Virus record (IMG/VR): IMGVR_UViG_3300035204_001041
Coordinates: 1-61,258 of that record
Length of the DNA stretch: 61,258 bases
Direction: 5' to 3' (one strand)
Source: a virus
Shown one piece after another: positions 23,695-31,743 of the stretch (the stretch's first letter is position 1; each line of letters opens with the position of its first letter). The notes beneath the pieces are model-generated. The model saw only the letters and a program-made list of their open reading frames with translations, was not told the DNA's origin and made no database searches. The translations under genes and the position numbers were made by a program.

Positions 23695-23888
23695 CACCCA
23701 CCTCCTTCGGTGATGGCAGTGATTTGGATATTGCAGAACTTGATTGTGTCCACCACGTCAGATGGGTTGTGCTTTAGCAATGCTGCACGGGCAGCCTCTC
23801 TATTTTCCGCTTGGATTTCTATTGAGAAAATCCCTACTGATCTGCTGTTTTTACCCAACACTTCGATAGCGATTAAGAATCTACCCAT
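23694..23888 (-). CDS. Hypothetical protein
   Basis: 64 residues, beta-alpha-beta pattern (FLIAIEVLG, then NREAARAALLKHNP). The C-terminal TEGGG is encoded by the next gene's Shine-Dalgarno. Start at 23888 after GGAGGTGAGTG. No family is recognised. Confidence 0.55.
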   Translation of the reverse strand: MGRFLIAIEVLGKNSRSVGIFSIEIQAENREAARAALLKHNPSDVVDTIKFCNIQITAITEGGG

Positions 23889-24135
23889 CACTCACCTCCA
23901 CAATGAAGCTCATCACATATTCAGGGATAGTTTCTTCAAATAGGTGTGTGAACTGACTAGGTGCTGGGACAACTCGCTGATCCTTGAAAATATCGTCACT
24001 AAGGATCTCAACAAGATGCTCTGCATCTGCTTTGGATGTGCATGAGATCGTTGATCCCTTGAACCGCACAAAGATTTCGCCACCTGGGCCGCCCCATATA
24101 TGGGGGCGGTAATCATACTTTTCTACTTGTGCCAT
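23881..24135 (-). CDS. Hypothetical protein
   Basis: 84 residues. HIWGGPGGEIFVRFKG, then SKADAEHLVEILSDD, reads as a beta-hairpin plus helix. TAGGAGGGTAAT precedes the ATG. It is the first gene of the unit down to the lipoprotein, with the promoter-like motif at 24167 upstream. Confidence 0.55.
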   Translation of the reverse strand: MAQVEKYDYRPHIWGGPGGEIFVRFKGSTISCTSKADAEHLVEILSDDIFKDQRVVPAPSQFTHLFEETIPEYVMSFIVEVSDG

Positions 24136-24166
24136 ATTACCCTCCTACCGGCTAAACACACAAACA

Positions 24167-24190
24167 CCCTACCACTAAAAAGGTTAGCGC
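24167..24190 (-). promoter_or_regulatory. Promoter-family motif, -10 poorly conserved
   Basis: CTAACC-TTTTTA-GTGGTA keeps exactly the spacing of the other copies, but continues TAGGGT instead of a TATAAT-like box. It may be a weak promoter or an operator only. Confidence 0.45.
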
Positions 24191-24414
24191 ACAACCCTAT
24201 TGGTCATACTGTATGTGCCTTTTTTGGACCGCGTAGTGTCTGGCTTAATGAGCCTTACATTCTTTAGTGGGTAGTCTATGATCTCCCTAACCTTGCCAAG
24301 CTTGAAGATTACCTTCACCCTCTGGTGGCCCCACTTATTGAAAAGCTCAATGACAGATCCCTTTCTGCCATCATGCGTTTCAACCTCGTCATTGATTCTA
24401 ATCTTTGCCAACAA
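24184..24414 (-). CDS. Small SH3/KOW-like hypothetical protein
   Basis: 76 residues. INDEVETHDGRKGSVIELFN (about 7-26) is the pattern of a KOW or small SH3 barrel: a strand, a GRKG turn, a strand. The tail is basic. It starts at a TTG (24414 or 24411) behind AGAGGTG and abuts the helicase gene's stop. A nucleic-acid-binding accessory to the helicase is possible. Confidence 0.55.
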   Translation of the reverse strand: MLAKIRINDEVETHDGRKGSVIELFNKWGHQRVKVIFKLGKVREIIDYPLKNVRLIKPDTTRSKKGTYSMTNRVVR

Positions 24415-25935
24415 TCACCTCTTCCTTGTATTTTTCAGCGCCTCTAACAGAGCGCTTAGTGCATTAGTGCGAGAAACCAGGGCTGGTATTTTCGCGTTTA
24501 TCGCATTCCTATAGGCAAGGGCGCGAGCCTGCCATTGCCTATGATAAACCGGATCTTGGTCCACTAAGTCTACCACCACAGGGGTAGCTTTTCCTTCACA
24601 AACCCTCATAGCTCGGCCAATTCTTTGTATTGCTCTGCCACCAGCCTTCCCAGTGCTAGCATTTACTAAGAAGTCTAAGTTCGGAACATCTAGCCCCTCG
24701 TCAGCTAGTTGCGTAGCAACAACAGCCTGTAGCCTTCCTTTTCTAAGATCTGATAGTGCCCTTTCTCTGGCCTTTTTGTGCATTTTCCCGGTAACTGCTT
24801 TGCAGTCTATTCCACGCATAGAGATTTGGTCTGCAAGCCAATAGGCCAACTTTACGCGAGGCACCAAAATTAGGCAGGTTCGTCCATCTTCAGCACCAAT
24901 CATGGAGATTTCTACAAGCAACTCCTTACGCTCTTCATCGTCGCACAGGTAGTTTAGCGCTTTTGCGCTTTTCTTAGTCCCGCCGTGCTGTTTTCCCCAT
25001 GCGCTCAAAGGCACGCTTACACCAGTCGATATAGGGACGATAGAAGGCATGATTAGGAAGCCCTGTTCCACCAAATGCCTGGGCTTCATGGAGTACAACA
25101 TCGGCCCAATAAACATTGGCAATAGGCACCCCCAACCATCAGGCCGGTCAGGTGTCGCGGTTAAGCCCCACCTGTAGCGAGCAGGTAGTTCTTTAAACAA
25201 GGACCTAAAGCTATCTGCGGGCGCATGGTGGCATTCATCCAGTAATACTGCCCCTGCTGATTTGAGCAATGGGCCACGCTTCAGTTGGTTAGCATGAAGC
25301 GTCTGAACCATCGCCACACAAATCTCGTCGTCTTTCAGTGGCCGCCATCGGTAATCACCACCACCTGAACTCACTTTACGCACATCGCAAGCGTACATAT
25401 TCTCAAATACACCGCACCACTGAAGCAACAAGTCTTCCGTATGCACTAAAACAATAGAAGGCTGGCCAGAAGCCACAATAGCAGCCGCACCAAGGACAGT
25501 TTTCCCGGCACCACAAGGCAATGCAATGTAGCCCTGGACCCTGTCTAGCATCAACTTTACAGCCTGCTGTTGGTAATCCCTAAGATTCACCCCCAAATCC
25601 ATTAGGGGCACTAAATCACAAGATCTTTTAGTGACCTTGATGTTCCCATCAACATTGATAGACGCGCCATTCCTGCTAGCGAGTGAAGAAACTGTTGTGT
25701 ATGCGCCCCTGGGCAGCACCATCTCCTCTTCCCAAGTCGGGCCTGATCTCATCCTATAAAAATTAACGTGCCTTTGAACATGGGTACTATCCAATCCAAT
25801 CTTACGCCTCTTCTCCAACTCTGGGTTCTTGATTACAAAGTGCTGAGCAATCGCCCAACGAAGAGATTTTGGGATCGATTTGTGATCAAGAGAAAGCTCT
25901 GAATCAACCCTGGCGTTGATGATTGTTTTACTCAT
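24415..25935 (-). CDS. SF2 DEAD/DEAH-box helicase (XPB/RAD25-like)
   Basis: 506 residues from the ATG at 25935. Q-like region LRDYQQQAV, Walker A LPCGAGKT, DECHH (motif II), TATPDRP (motif III), and QRIGRAMR (motif VI) in the second RecA domain are all present. It would unwind duplex or branched DNA; homologues are frequent in phages next to recombination genes. An upstream in-frame TTG at 25977 is possible, but neither start has a good Shine-Dalgarno. The start lies just after the 3' arm of a large hairpin (25943-26015), which may control its translation. Confidence 0.8.
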   Translation of the reverse strand: MSKTIINARVDSELSLDHKSIPKSLRWAIAQHFVIKNPELEKRRKIGLDSTHVQRHVNFYRMRSGPTWEEEMVLPRGAYTTVSSLASRNGASINVDGNIKVTKRSCDLVPLMDLGVNLRDYQQQAVKLMLDRVQGYIALPCGAGKTVLGAAAIVASGQPSIVLVHTEDLLLQWCGVFENMYACDVRKVSSGGGDYRWRPLKDDEICVAMVQTLHANQLKRGPLLKSAGAVLLDECHHAPADSFRSLFKELPARYRWGLTATPDRPDGWGCLLPMFIGPMLYSMKPRHLVEQGFLIMPSIVPISTGVSVPLSAWGKQHGGTKKSAKALNYLCDDEERKELLVEISMIGAEDGRTCLILVPRVKLAYWLADQISMRGIDCKAVTGKMHKKARERALSDLRKGRLQAVVATQLADEGLDVPNLDFLVNASTGKAGGRAIQRIGRAMRVCEGKATPVVVDLVDQDPVYHRQWQARALAYRNAINAKIPALVSRTNALSALLEALKNTRKR

Positions 25936-25942
25936 AAAAATG

Positions 25943-26015
25943 AAGGGGGAGGAGCAATCGTCGGGTGGGAACGACAAGGTTGCAAATGTAGGAGGGCAAC
26001 CCGCTCCTCCCCCTT
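25943..26015. other. Perfect 13-bp inverted repeat with 47-nt loop
   Basis: AAGGGGGAGGAGC at 25943-25955 and its exact complement at 26003-26015. As minus-strand RNA the 3' arm ends a few nt before the helicase ATG, and the 5' arm contains the only Shine-Dalgarno-like sequence. As plus-strand RNA it is followed by GTTCTTTT. It may be a bidirectional terminator or a translational control hairpin. Confidence 0.6.
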
Positions 26016-26051
26016 GTTCTTTTAGGTCTTTTCAGCAATTTTCGCATCTTT

Positions 26052-26121
26052 TGTGCGTTTTTGCCACCAGCAGCCTATAAATAAAACAATGCCCCGCCCA
26101 GGTTAACGGCCCAGGCGAGGC
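26052..26121 (+). promoter_or_regulatory. Putative plus-strand promoter and operator region
   Basis: TTGTGC, about 19 nt, TATAAA gives a weak sigma70-like promoter pointing at the lone plus-strand gene. It is followed by GCCCAGG-TTAACG-GCCCAGG (a direct repeat around a GTTAAC palindrome) inside a GCCCCGCC/GGCGAGGC hairpin. This is the divergent intergenic region between the two transcription directions. Confidence 0.4.
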
Positions 26122-26146
26122 GAACACCAGTAGTGGAGTAGTGTTA

Positions 26147-27718
26147 GTGACTGCCAAAGCAGCCACATTGCAATCGTATCACCCTAGCGTACTGTCAACA
26201 ACTATTGCTGGCTCTACGCTCGGTGAAAACAGCCCATTAGTAGGCTTACAATCCAGTAATGCCTACAATCTAGCGTGCCCGGACACATCTGTATCTCGGG
26301 CTAATCGTGCTTTGTACTGGGTTTTCGGCGAACTCAAGCAAAACACCATGCAAAAGCTCAAAAATGGCTTCTGGTACATAGAAATATGCCCAACTTATTT
26401 ATCCTCTATTGAAGGCATCAGTAGGTGGGCAGCAAGCGAAGCTTGGCACCAATCAAAGAAAGCAATCCCATGGCTTGAAGTAAAGCTCAAAAGTGCAGTT
26501 GCTATGGGTGCAAAGATCAGGAGCCTAAAACGAGGGCAAAAGTGGGGTAGGCACCTACTTCTCACTGAAGATGGTAAGAAATCTTACATTAGGTGTGCAA
26601 AACTTTGCCGTGATGCAGGTTTTTTTGAAGCCTTTGGTGAGCCGCACAATGCTCAACAGCCCTTAGTTGGGGTGGTTGGCCTGCCACACGCACTAAGAGG
26701 CTTACAGTGCGATTCAGGCAAGCGTACTGCCGCCGTTAGCTGCCCGCTTGGGCACCAACACAAACACGCAGATAAATCACCTTCACTTATTTTGTGGCGC
26801 AATGGCTCAAGCCCTACAGGGGGAGCAAAGTGCTTCACTTGCGGGGCCAAGTTTGCGGTTCGCTACAACCAGCAAAATGCACAACTATACACCCCCAGAT
26901 TAGAGAAGGTTAAAAGCGCCCAAACACCCAAAACCGCGCCTTTTTTTAGTCACCAGCACAATAAAAACCTAATAGGTTGTAAAGGTACTCCTATAGGCGG
27001 TCATGTTGCTACTACGGATCGTTCTTATAGGCATGTTGGGGCTAGGTTATTTGGGGTGTGTGTTGACGGCTCCGCTCAAACAAAGCGGTCCATTGGCTCA
27101 GGGCTAAAAGGCGGCCCAATACAGGCCCTAAAATGGTCCGAAAACAGGAGTAAAGGCGAATCAGCGCGTGGAAAAGCCAACTTATTGAGTAGCTGCATTG
27201 ATTTAGACCTTACAAAGCAAAGCAAACACTGGTCACCAACATCTCTGGTATCTGTTTCATCCATGCGCCCGTCTGAATGGGTCAATGTTGGCCCCTATAA
27301 AAGACCATCTAAGTGGACTGCTGCACGCCAAAAGTGGCTTCTGTTTGATTTGGACGACATATGCCTAGAAAACGCCGAAAAAACACTACCAAATAGCATT
27401 TTAGAGCTTTTTGGCGGACATGATGAGTTTACTGGAACTGCGGCTGTTGTACAGACTGGCCCTGTTGGCCTTCAAATATGGGTAGAGCTAAAAAATGAGC
27501 GATTTAGCCCTGATTCTTGGTTTTCCCAAGAAAATGTCCGCTCTTGGTACAGATCAATAGGAAGCGCGATCTTGAAAAAAGCACAAGAAAGCGGCTGTTT
27601 GGGTGGAAAAGTAGACATGGCAAGCTGCGCACCTGGCAGGTTTGGAAGAAGGCCAGGGTGGAGGCTATTGCCTGATGGGAATGTCTTTAGATCGAGTCTT
27701 TTGGGTGTGAAAAACTAA
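26147..27718 (+). CDS. Zinc-finger plus primase-polymerase-like protein (lone plus-strand gene)
   Basis: About 523 residues from a GTG at 26147 (GTG at 26141 also possible; GGAG at 26134). Numbering is from 26141. C201, H205/H207/H209 and C231-F-T-C234 form a zinc-finger-like group resembling primase zinc domains. The C-terminal third shows an archaeo-eukaryotic primase-like order: LLFDLDDI (D403, D405), VVQTGPVGLQIW (about 437-447, where the usual motif-II His is Gln), D492, and CAPGRFGRRPGW (about 496-507) resembling the RLPG motif of these primases. Function is inferred; a degenerate or distant primase, or an unrelated fold, is possible. It converges on the cupin gene with a 4-nt overlap. 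Confidence 0.55.
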   Translation: MTAKAATLQSYHPSVLSTTIAGSTLGENSPLVGLQSSNAYNLACPDTSVSRANRALYWVFGELKQNTMQKLKNGFWYIEICPTYLSSIEGISRWAASEAWHQSKKAIPWLEVKLKSAVAMGAKIRSLKRGQKWGRHLLLTEDGKKSYIRCAKLCRDAGFFEAFGEPHNAQQPLVGVVGLPHALRGLQCDSGKRTAAVSCPLGHQHKHADKSPSLILWRNGSSPTGGAKCFTCGAKFAVRYNQQNAQLYTPRLEKVKSAQTPKTAPFFSHQHNKNLIGCKGTPIGGHVATTDRSYRHVGARLFGVCVDGSAQTKRSIGSGLKGGPIQALKWSENRSKGESARGKANLLSSCIDLDLTKQSKHWSPTSLVSVSSMRPSEWVNVGPYKRPSKWTAARQKWLLFDLDDICLENAEKTLPNSILELFGGHDEFTGTAAVVQTGPVGLQIWVELKNERFSPDSWFSQENVRSWYRSIGSAILKKAQESGCLGGKVDMASCAPGRFGRRPGWRLLPDGNVFRSSLLGVKN

Positions 27719-28056
27719 ACCCTTCCATAGTCATCTTGAATACGCACTACATCACCATCATCGTGTGTGCTTACTTCAGCAACAATGACGTAGTTACAAC
27801 CTTCCGCACAACCCATTCTATGCACGCTTTCAGGGGGGATATGTGCCCCCATGCCTGGATCAAGCTCTGTATGCGCCCCATCTTGCTCGAAAGCTAAACG
27901 GCCATGCAACACGATAATCGTTTCCTCTTTGCGTTGATGGTACTGCAATGAAAGCCGTTGACCTTTTTCAATGCGCATCAACTTCCCAGTATATTTCCCA
28001 GGAACATCAGCCCATATCAATGTGCTTCCCCAAGGTGAATGTTTAGTTTCACCCAC
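27715..28056 (-). CDS. Cupin, sugar-phosphate-isomerase-like
   Basis: 113 residues. RLSLQYHQRKEETIIVLHGR (about 34-53) and the later IPPESVHRM match the two histidine-bearing cupin motifs of the mannose-6-phosphate isomerase / mannose-1-P guanylyltransferase C-terminal domain. It could act on a sugar nucleotide or bind a modified base or sugar. It is last in the modification operon. GTG start with AAGGTGATCG. Confidence 0.7.
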   Translation of the reverse strand: MGETKHSPWGSTLIWADVPGKYTGKLMRIEKGQRLSLQYHQRKEETIIVLHGRLAFEQDGAHTELDPGMGAHIPPESVHRMGCAEGCNYVIVAEVSTHDDGDVVRIQDDYGRV

Positions 28057-29092
28057 CGATCACCTTCCCCTTAAGGCTTGGCCAAATTTTCCGAGACAAC
28101 TTGTTTCTTTGCGGTTTGTTGTGGACGTTTTCTACTGTTTCTAAATCAGCCTTGTTTGGTAGGGATAATTTAGGCAAAAGACCAGCCCTGGTGCCGCTTT
28201 TAGCATTGCATCTATCACAAGGGCTAAAGCCACGTTCCTTTTGCTGTAGGAACTTACGGGCCGCAGTAAACTCTGGCCCCCACCAAATGCTGTGAAGCGT
28301 TCTTTCTTTCACATTTCCACAGGTGTACTCATGGCCCCAGTCCATGCAGCAGATATTGACGTTCCCGTTGTAGCAAACGGTGATTTCCCTAAATGGCTGC
28401 GTACAAGTCCTGCTGTATGGCTCATCAGGGATCGGCTGATCGGCGGCATTTCCCGCATGGTTCATAAGTGTTCTTGAACCGCTTTCGCCGCTACGAATAC
28501 CAATGTCATCCATAACGATGATTAAACCTGTGATCTTCCTCTTGTAGTTGTAATAGGGCGAGATCCCTTGCGGAATGCACTCATCATAAAAGTCTAAGAC
28601 CTTTACCCTGGAAACTTCGCTTGCAAGTTGCTGTAGCTTGGTTCTTTCAGGCTCATATGTGTCTAAAATCACAATATCAATGCCTGCATCAAACGCTTTC
28701 ATAGCGTGTGTTTCTACGGGGTTTCTGCTTTTTTTATCCCGCATCCATGTTCGACCATTAGTCGTTAGTTGAAACTGCGTATTGGGCAAATATCGCCTAA
28801 AAAGGCCGATTATTTCTTCCCACTCTGGGTGTAGGGTTGGCTCTCCATGCATTGCAAACTCTACGCGAGCATTAGGGCAAAGCTGGGCTAGCTGTTTAGC
28901 GGTAAGTTCAGCAACCTCTATGCCCATGAAGTGGTATGGCTGGCCAACTGCTTCCCTGATCCCATTTAGTCCACAAAAAGTGCAAAGCCGATTGCACCCT
29001 TCTGTCAGTTCTAACTGAACGGACCAAGGCGCATGCAGCCCCTCGCTTTTCCCACTTTTACCGACTTGCTTTTTCTTTTTTAGAATGGGCAT
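28049..29092 (-). CDS. Radical SAM enzyme with SPASM-like C-terminus
   Basis: 347 residues. The 4Fe-4S/SAM motif CNRLCTFC (C-x3-C-x2-C, about residues 34-41) is followed by EFAMHGEPTLHPEWEE and FQLTTNGRTW, typical of the TIM-barrel radical SAM core. A C-terminal Cys cluster (CTQPF, ICCMDWGHEYTCGN, CDRCN) resembles a SPASM auxiliary cluster domain. Such enzymes carry out radical chemistry on peptides or small molecules. In the TET/glycosyltransferase operon, base or sugar tailoring is a reasonable inference. The ATG lacks a strong Shine-Dalgarno; coupling to the upstream gene (1-nt gap) is likely. Confidence 0.8.
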   Translation of the reverse strand: MPILKKKKQVGKSGKSEGLHAPWSVQLELTEGCNRLCTFCGLNGIREAVGQPYHFMGIEVAELTAKQLAQLCPNARVEFAMHGEPTLHPEWEEIIGLFRRYLPNTQFQLTTNGRTWMRDKKSRNPVETHAMKAFDAGIDIVILDTYEPERTKLQQLASEVSRVKVLDFYDECIPQGISPYYNYKRKITGLIIVMDDIGIRSGESGSRTLMNHAGNAADQPIPDEPYSRTCTQPFREITVCYNGNVNICCMDWGHEYTCGNVKERTLHSIWWGPEFTAARKFLQQKERGFSPCDRCNAKSGTRAGLLPKLSLPNKADLETVENVHNKPQRNKLSRKIWPSLKGKVIGG

Positions 29093-29093
29093 T

Positions 29094-29807
29094 TTAGAGG
29101 GCTAAAAGAATCTCGTCTTTTCTCTTAGGGTTGTCCTTTAGCATTCCCGGCCACTTTTCTTTCAGTTGCCGAATGGTTTGCTGTTCCAACTCACTTGTGC
29201 GGTAATCGCACGCGCCGCCCTTGTTTGTCCTGTGAGCAAATGTTGCCAAGACTGCGTTGCATCGGGCGATCACACCATATTTCATCAAATGCTGAAGAGT
29301 ATAGTCATAGTCTTCTTTCAACCTTAGCTCTTCATCAAACCTAAGCGTTGTTGGCTTCACCATAATGAAATCACCAACCACAAACGCACTGGTATGAATC
29401 GGCTTTTTCGGGTTGAAAAAGAAAGCATTAGCGGTAGGCGCTACTCCACACATATATGCACCGGATGTTTCCAATGCATTGGACATGAGGCTTACTGCAT
29501 CATCTAAAGATGCTTCTTTCTTCTCAGCCTTATTAGAGGCAACCTCAAGCCTCCTTAGATCATCACTAAGCTCAATAGCTGGAAGATCATGTGCAAATGC
29601 ATCATCTAAGATGGCATTTCTGCTGCGGCATAGGCCGCCAGACTCAATGACATTAGTGGCACCCATGATTTTGTATGCCTGGGCTTCACCATCCCCCACA
29701 TACCAAGTCATTGGGCCGCAAAGCTTCTCCATTTTTGGGACGTTTTTAGCCCTCTTGTGGGAGATCACACCAATGAATAGTTTCACGCCACCAATGCGCC
29801 TAATCAT
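29094..29807 (-). CDS. TET-associated-type DNA glycosyltransferase (TAGT-like)
   Basis: 237 residues. LFIGVISHKRAKNVPKM opens a GT-A-like fold, GLCRSRNAILDDAF follows, and LRLKEDYDYTLQHLMKYG plus KGGACDYR near the C-terminus match the conserved EDYDxTLQHL and GG-x-x-x-R patterns of the phage TET/JBP-associated glycosyltransferase family. Members are proposed to add sugars to hydroxymethylated pyrimidines in phage DNA. It is four nt overlapped with the upstream radical SAM gene and in the same operon as the TET enzyme. Family match by motif, not by search. Confidence 0.75.
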   Translation of the reverse strand: MIRRIGGVKLFIGVISHKRAKNVPKMEKLCGPMTWYVGDGEAQAYKIMGATNVIESGGLCRSRNAILDDAFAHDLPAIELSDDLRRLEVASNKAEKKEASLDDAVSLMSNALETSGAYMCGVAPTANAFFFNPKKPIHTSAFVVGDFIMVKPTTLRFDEELRLKEDYDYTLQHLMKYGVIARCNAVLATFAHRTNKGGACDYRTSELEQQTIRQLKEKWPGMLKDNPKRKDEILLAL

Positions 29808-31066
29808 GCTTTATCCCCATTATATACATAAATGATATTGCCATTATGGTCTGTGCCATCTGGTTCCATGATCCCTTCAAACATTTTGTATGGAGATTGC
29901 CCGGCATTTGGGTTGTTCCACAACCAATTCATGTAGTCATACATTGTATGATCTAAAAACTTGGCCCTTGCGTCTGTTCCGCGTGTATTGAAGCCAGAAG
30001 CTCTTCTCCACAAGAAGCCTTTCAAGTGATCCATTTCGCCATTCGCGGTAATGTCATCCCAGGTTACTTTCCCGGTTCTCTTACACTTTAGAAGAGCCTC
30101 AGTAAACTGCCCTTTGCTGGCATTATGGTCTTGGCCTAGGCCACAACAATTTGAATCACAACTGCGCTCTTTGAAATGTGCGTCAGAAACATAGAAACGC
30201 ATACCTATTTCTTTACACAAGTCGTCCATTTCATCTATAAATGGTTTTTTGACTTTTCTATTCAATCTCAAATAACCGTGAGCGTAACTATACTTTTTAT
30301 AAAAAGATAAGTAATTAAACCCAGAGGCCCTTGACATTACTTTTAGTTTCTCTTTCAAGCCTTTACTGCGCTGCTCTAAACAGAAAAACTCAGTAGACAT
30401 TGACATAGCCCCGCGTTCGTGGGCTTCCCTAATAAGGTCTAAATGGCCAGGAGATGTGATCCCTATCATAAACGGCCTAAGTCTTAGAATCGCCCCACCA
30501 CAGTTTAAATTCGTTATGTCTTCAATAAGCTTTAGCCTTGCCCGAGGAGGGGGCGTCCCTGGCTCTACAATTTTAGCTTTCCATGTATCTTGAGTAATAA
30601 GGGTGACTTTTACAGTCCATTTAGGATTATTCCTAAATAATTCAGCATACCGTTCGTCCCGAACCCACCACGTTCCCTTTGTGGAAAAGGTTAGTGGGTA
30701 GTCTAACTCTCTCAAGAACCTAAGTATTTCTAAGCCAACGCCGTGTTTTTTTTCTAACGTACAGAATGGATCTGCCATTCCGCCCCACTGCATTACCTTC
30801 TTAGATTTTATATATTCACCAAACTGAGAGGAATCAGGATCTAAGAAATGCTTCTTAAAACTTTTAACATTTACAGCTTTAGGTCTATTTGCTAAATAGG
30901 CTTCTCTTCGACTTGCCCCACATTCTTTTTGGAAGGCAGCGAAGCAATACAAACACCCCCAAGTACAAAGACTGTACTGATCAAATGTCATGGGCATTGA
31001 ACAATCAGCAACCTCATTGCTCCACCTAGGGGAGTGATAATACCCTTTGTCTAGTTCTGGTATCAT
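29804..31066 (-). CDS. Radical SAM enzyme, spore-photolyase-like
   Basis: 420 residues. CTWGCLYCF (C-x3-C-x2-C, about residues 34-42) and the following VMQWGGMADPFC and LTFSTKGTW resemble the DNA-photolyase-like radical SAM branch (SplB-related). That branch includes enzymes acting on DNA bases. A second Cys group (CDSNCCGLG) may hold another cluster. The ATG at 31066 overlaps the ParB stop (ATGA), chosen over the TTG at 31078. Likely function: radical chemistry on a modified pyrimidine; inference from neighbours. Confidence 0.75.
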   Translation of the reverse strand: MIPELDKGYYHSPRWSNEVADCSMPMTFDQYSLCTWGCLYCFAAFQKECGASRREAYLANRPKAVNVKSFKKHFLDPDSSQFGEYIKSKKVMQWGGMADPFCTLEKKHGVGLEILRFLRELDYPLTFSTKGTWWVRDERYAELFRNNPKWTVKVTLITQDTWKAKIVEPGTPPPRARLKLIEDITNLNCGGAILRLRPFMIGITSPGHLDLIREAHERGAMSMSTEFFCLEQRSKGLKEKLKVMSRASGFNYLSFYKKYSYAHGYLRLNRKVKKPFIDEMDDLCKEIGMRFYVSDAHFKERSCDSNCCGLGQDHNASKGQFTEALLKCKRTGKVTWDDITANGEMDHLKGFLWRRASGFNTRGTDARAKFLDHTMYDYMNWLWNNPNAGQSPYKMFEGIMEPDGTDHNGNIIYVYNGDKA

Positions 31067-31743
31067 AATTCTGCCCAACCAAGATCTCTAACTGGGAACA
31101 TTTTTTTATGTTCTAAATTAGATTCATCACCTATATTCAGGCGAGTTTTGATTGCTTGTTCCTCTTTATCACAAGTGTAGACCAATACTATTGTTTTAGC
31201 CCTATCGTCTAAAACGCCATCAATGCGCTCTAGTTTATCTGGTTCAAGATCAAGGCCATCAAATAGACCATTTGGCATATCTAAATTTTCAATTAGAGCA
31301 TCAAACTCATCATTACCCCAACCCAATGTAGTTAGGTCTATATTCCTGCTAGCATCTAGCTCTTGAAGAAGCCCCACAAGTATTTCTGAATCCCAATTTG
31401 CAGCTTCAGATAATTTATTATCAGCAATGGCATACGCATTAGCATCTTCTTCATTTTTAAATTGGTGCTGCCTTACTGGTATTAGTCCTGGGCCTGGAGC
31501 GAAAGGGGGGGTAAATTCTGGGTCCTTTTCTAAAAGTAATTTAAGCGCTGCCATTCTGGTGTGGCCAGCTACCAGTCGATTTTTGCCTTCCCAAACCACA
31601 ATTGGGGATACGAATCCAAATCGTTTAATTGATTCTGCAACAGCGGGAATTGCTTCGGTATTGTCTCTTGGGTTCCTATCCCAATCAACAAATTGATCTA
31701 ACGGCAACCATTCGGCGGCTGCCAATATTTTAGCCTTACCCAT
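31063..31743 (-). CDS. ParB/Srx-like protein (copy 1)
   Basis: 226 residues. The N-terminal ParB-like fold: WLPLDQFVDWDRNPRDN, SIKRFGFVSPIVVWEGKNRL, VAGHTRMAALKLL (about 67-79), then NAYAIADNKLSEAANWD. This is the ParB-N/sulfiredoxin-like domain common in phages next to DNA modification genes. The C-terminal extension is unrecognised. Start after AGGAACATTAA; overlaps both neighbours. Confidence 0.75.
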   Translation of the reverse strand: MGKAKILAAAEWLPLDQFVDWDRNPRDNTEAIPAVAESIKRFGFVSPIVVWEGKNRLVAGHTRMAALKLLLEKDPEFTPPFAPGPGLIPVRQHQFKNEEDANAYAIADNKLSEAANWDSEILVGLLQELDASRNIDLTTLGWGNDEFDALIENLDMPNGLFDGLDLEPDKLERIDGVLDDRAKTIVLVYTCDKEEQAIKTRLNIGDESNLEHKKMFPVRDLGWAEL

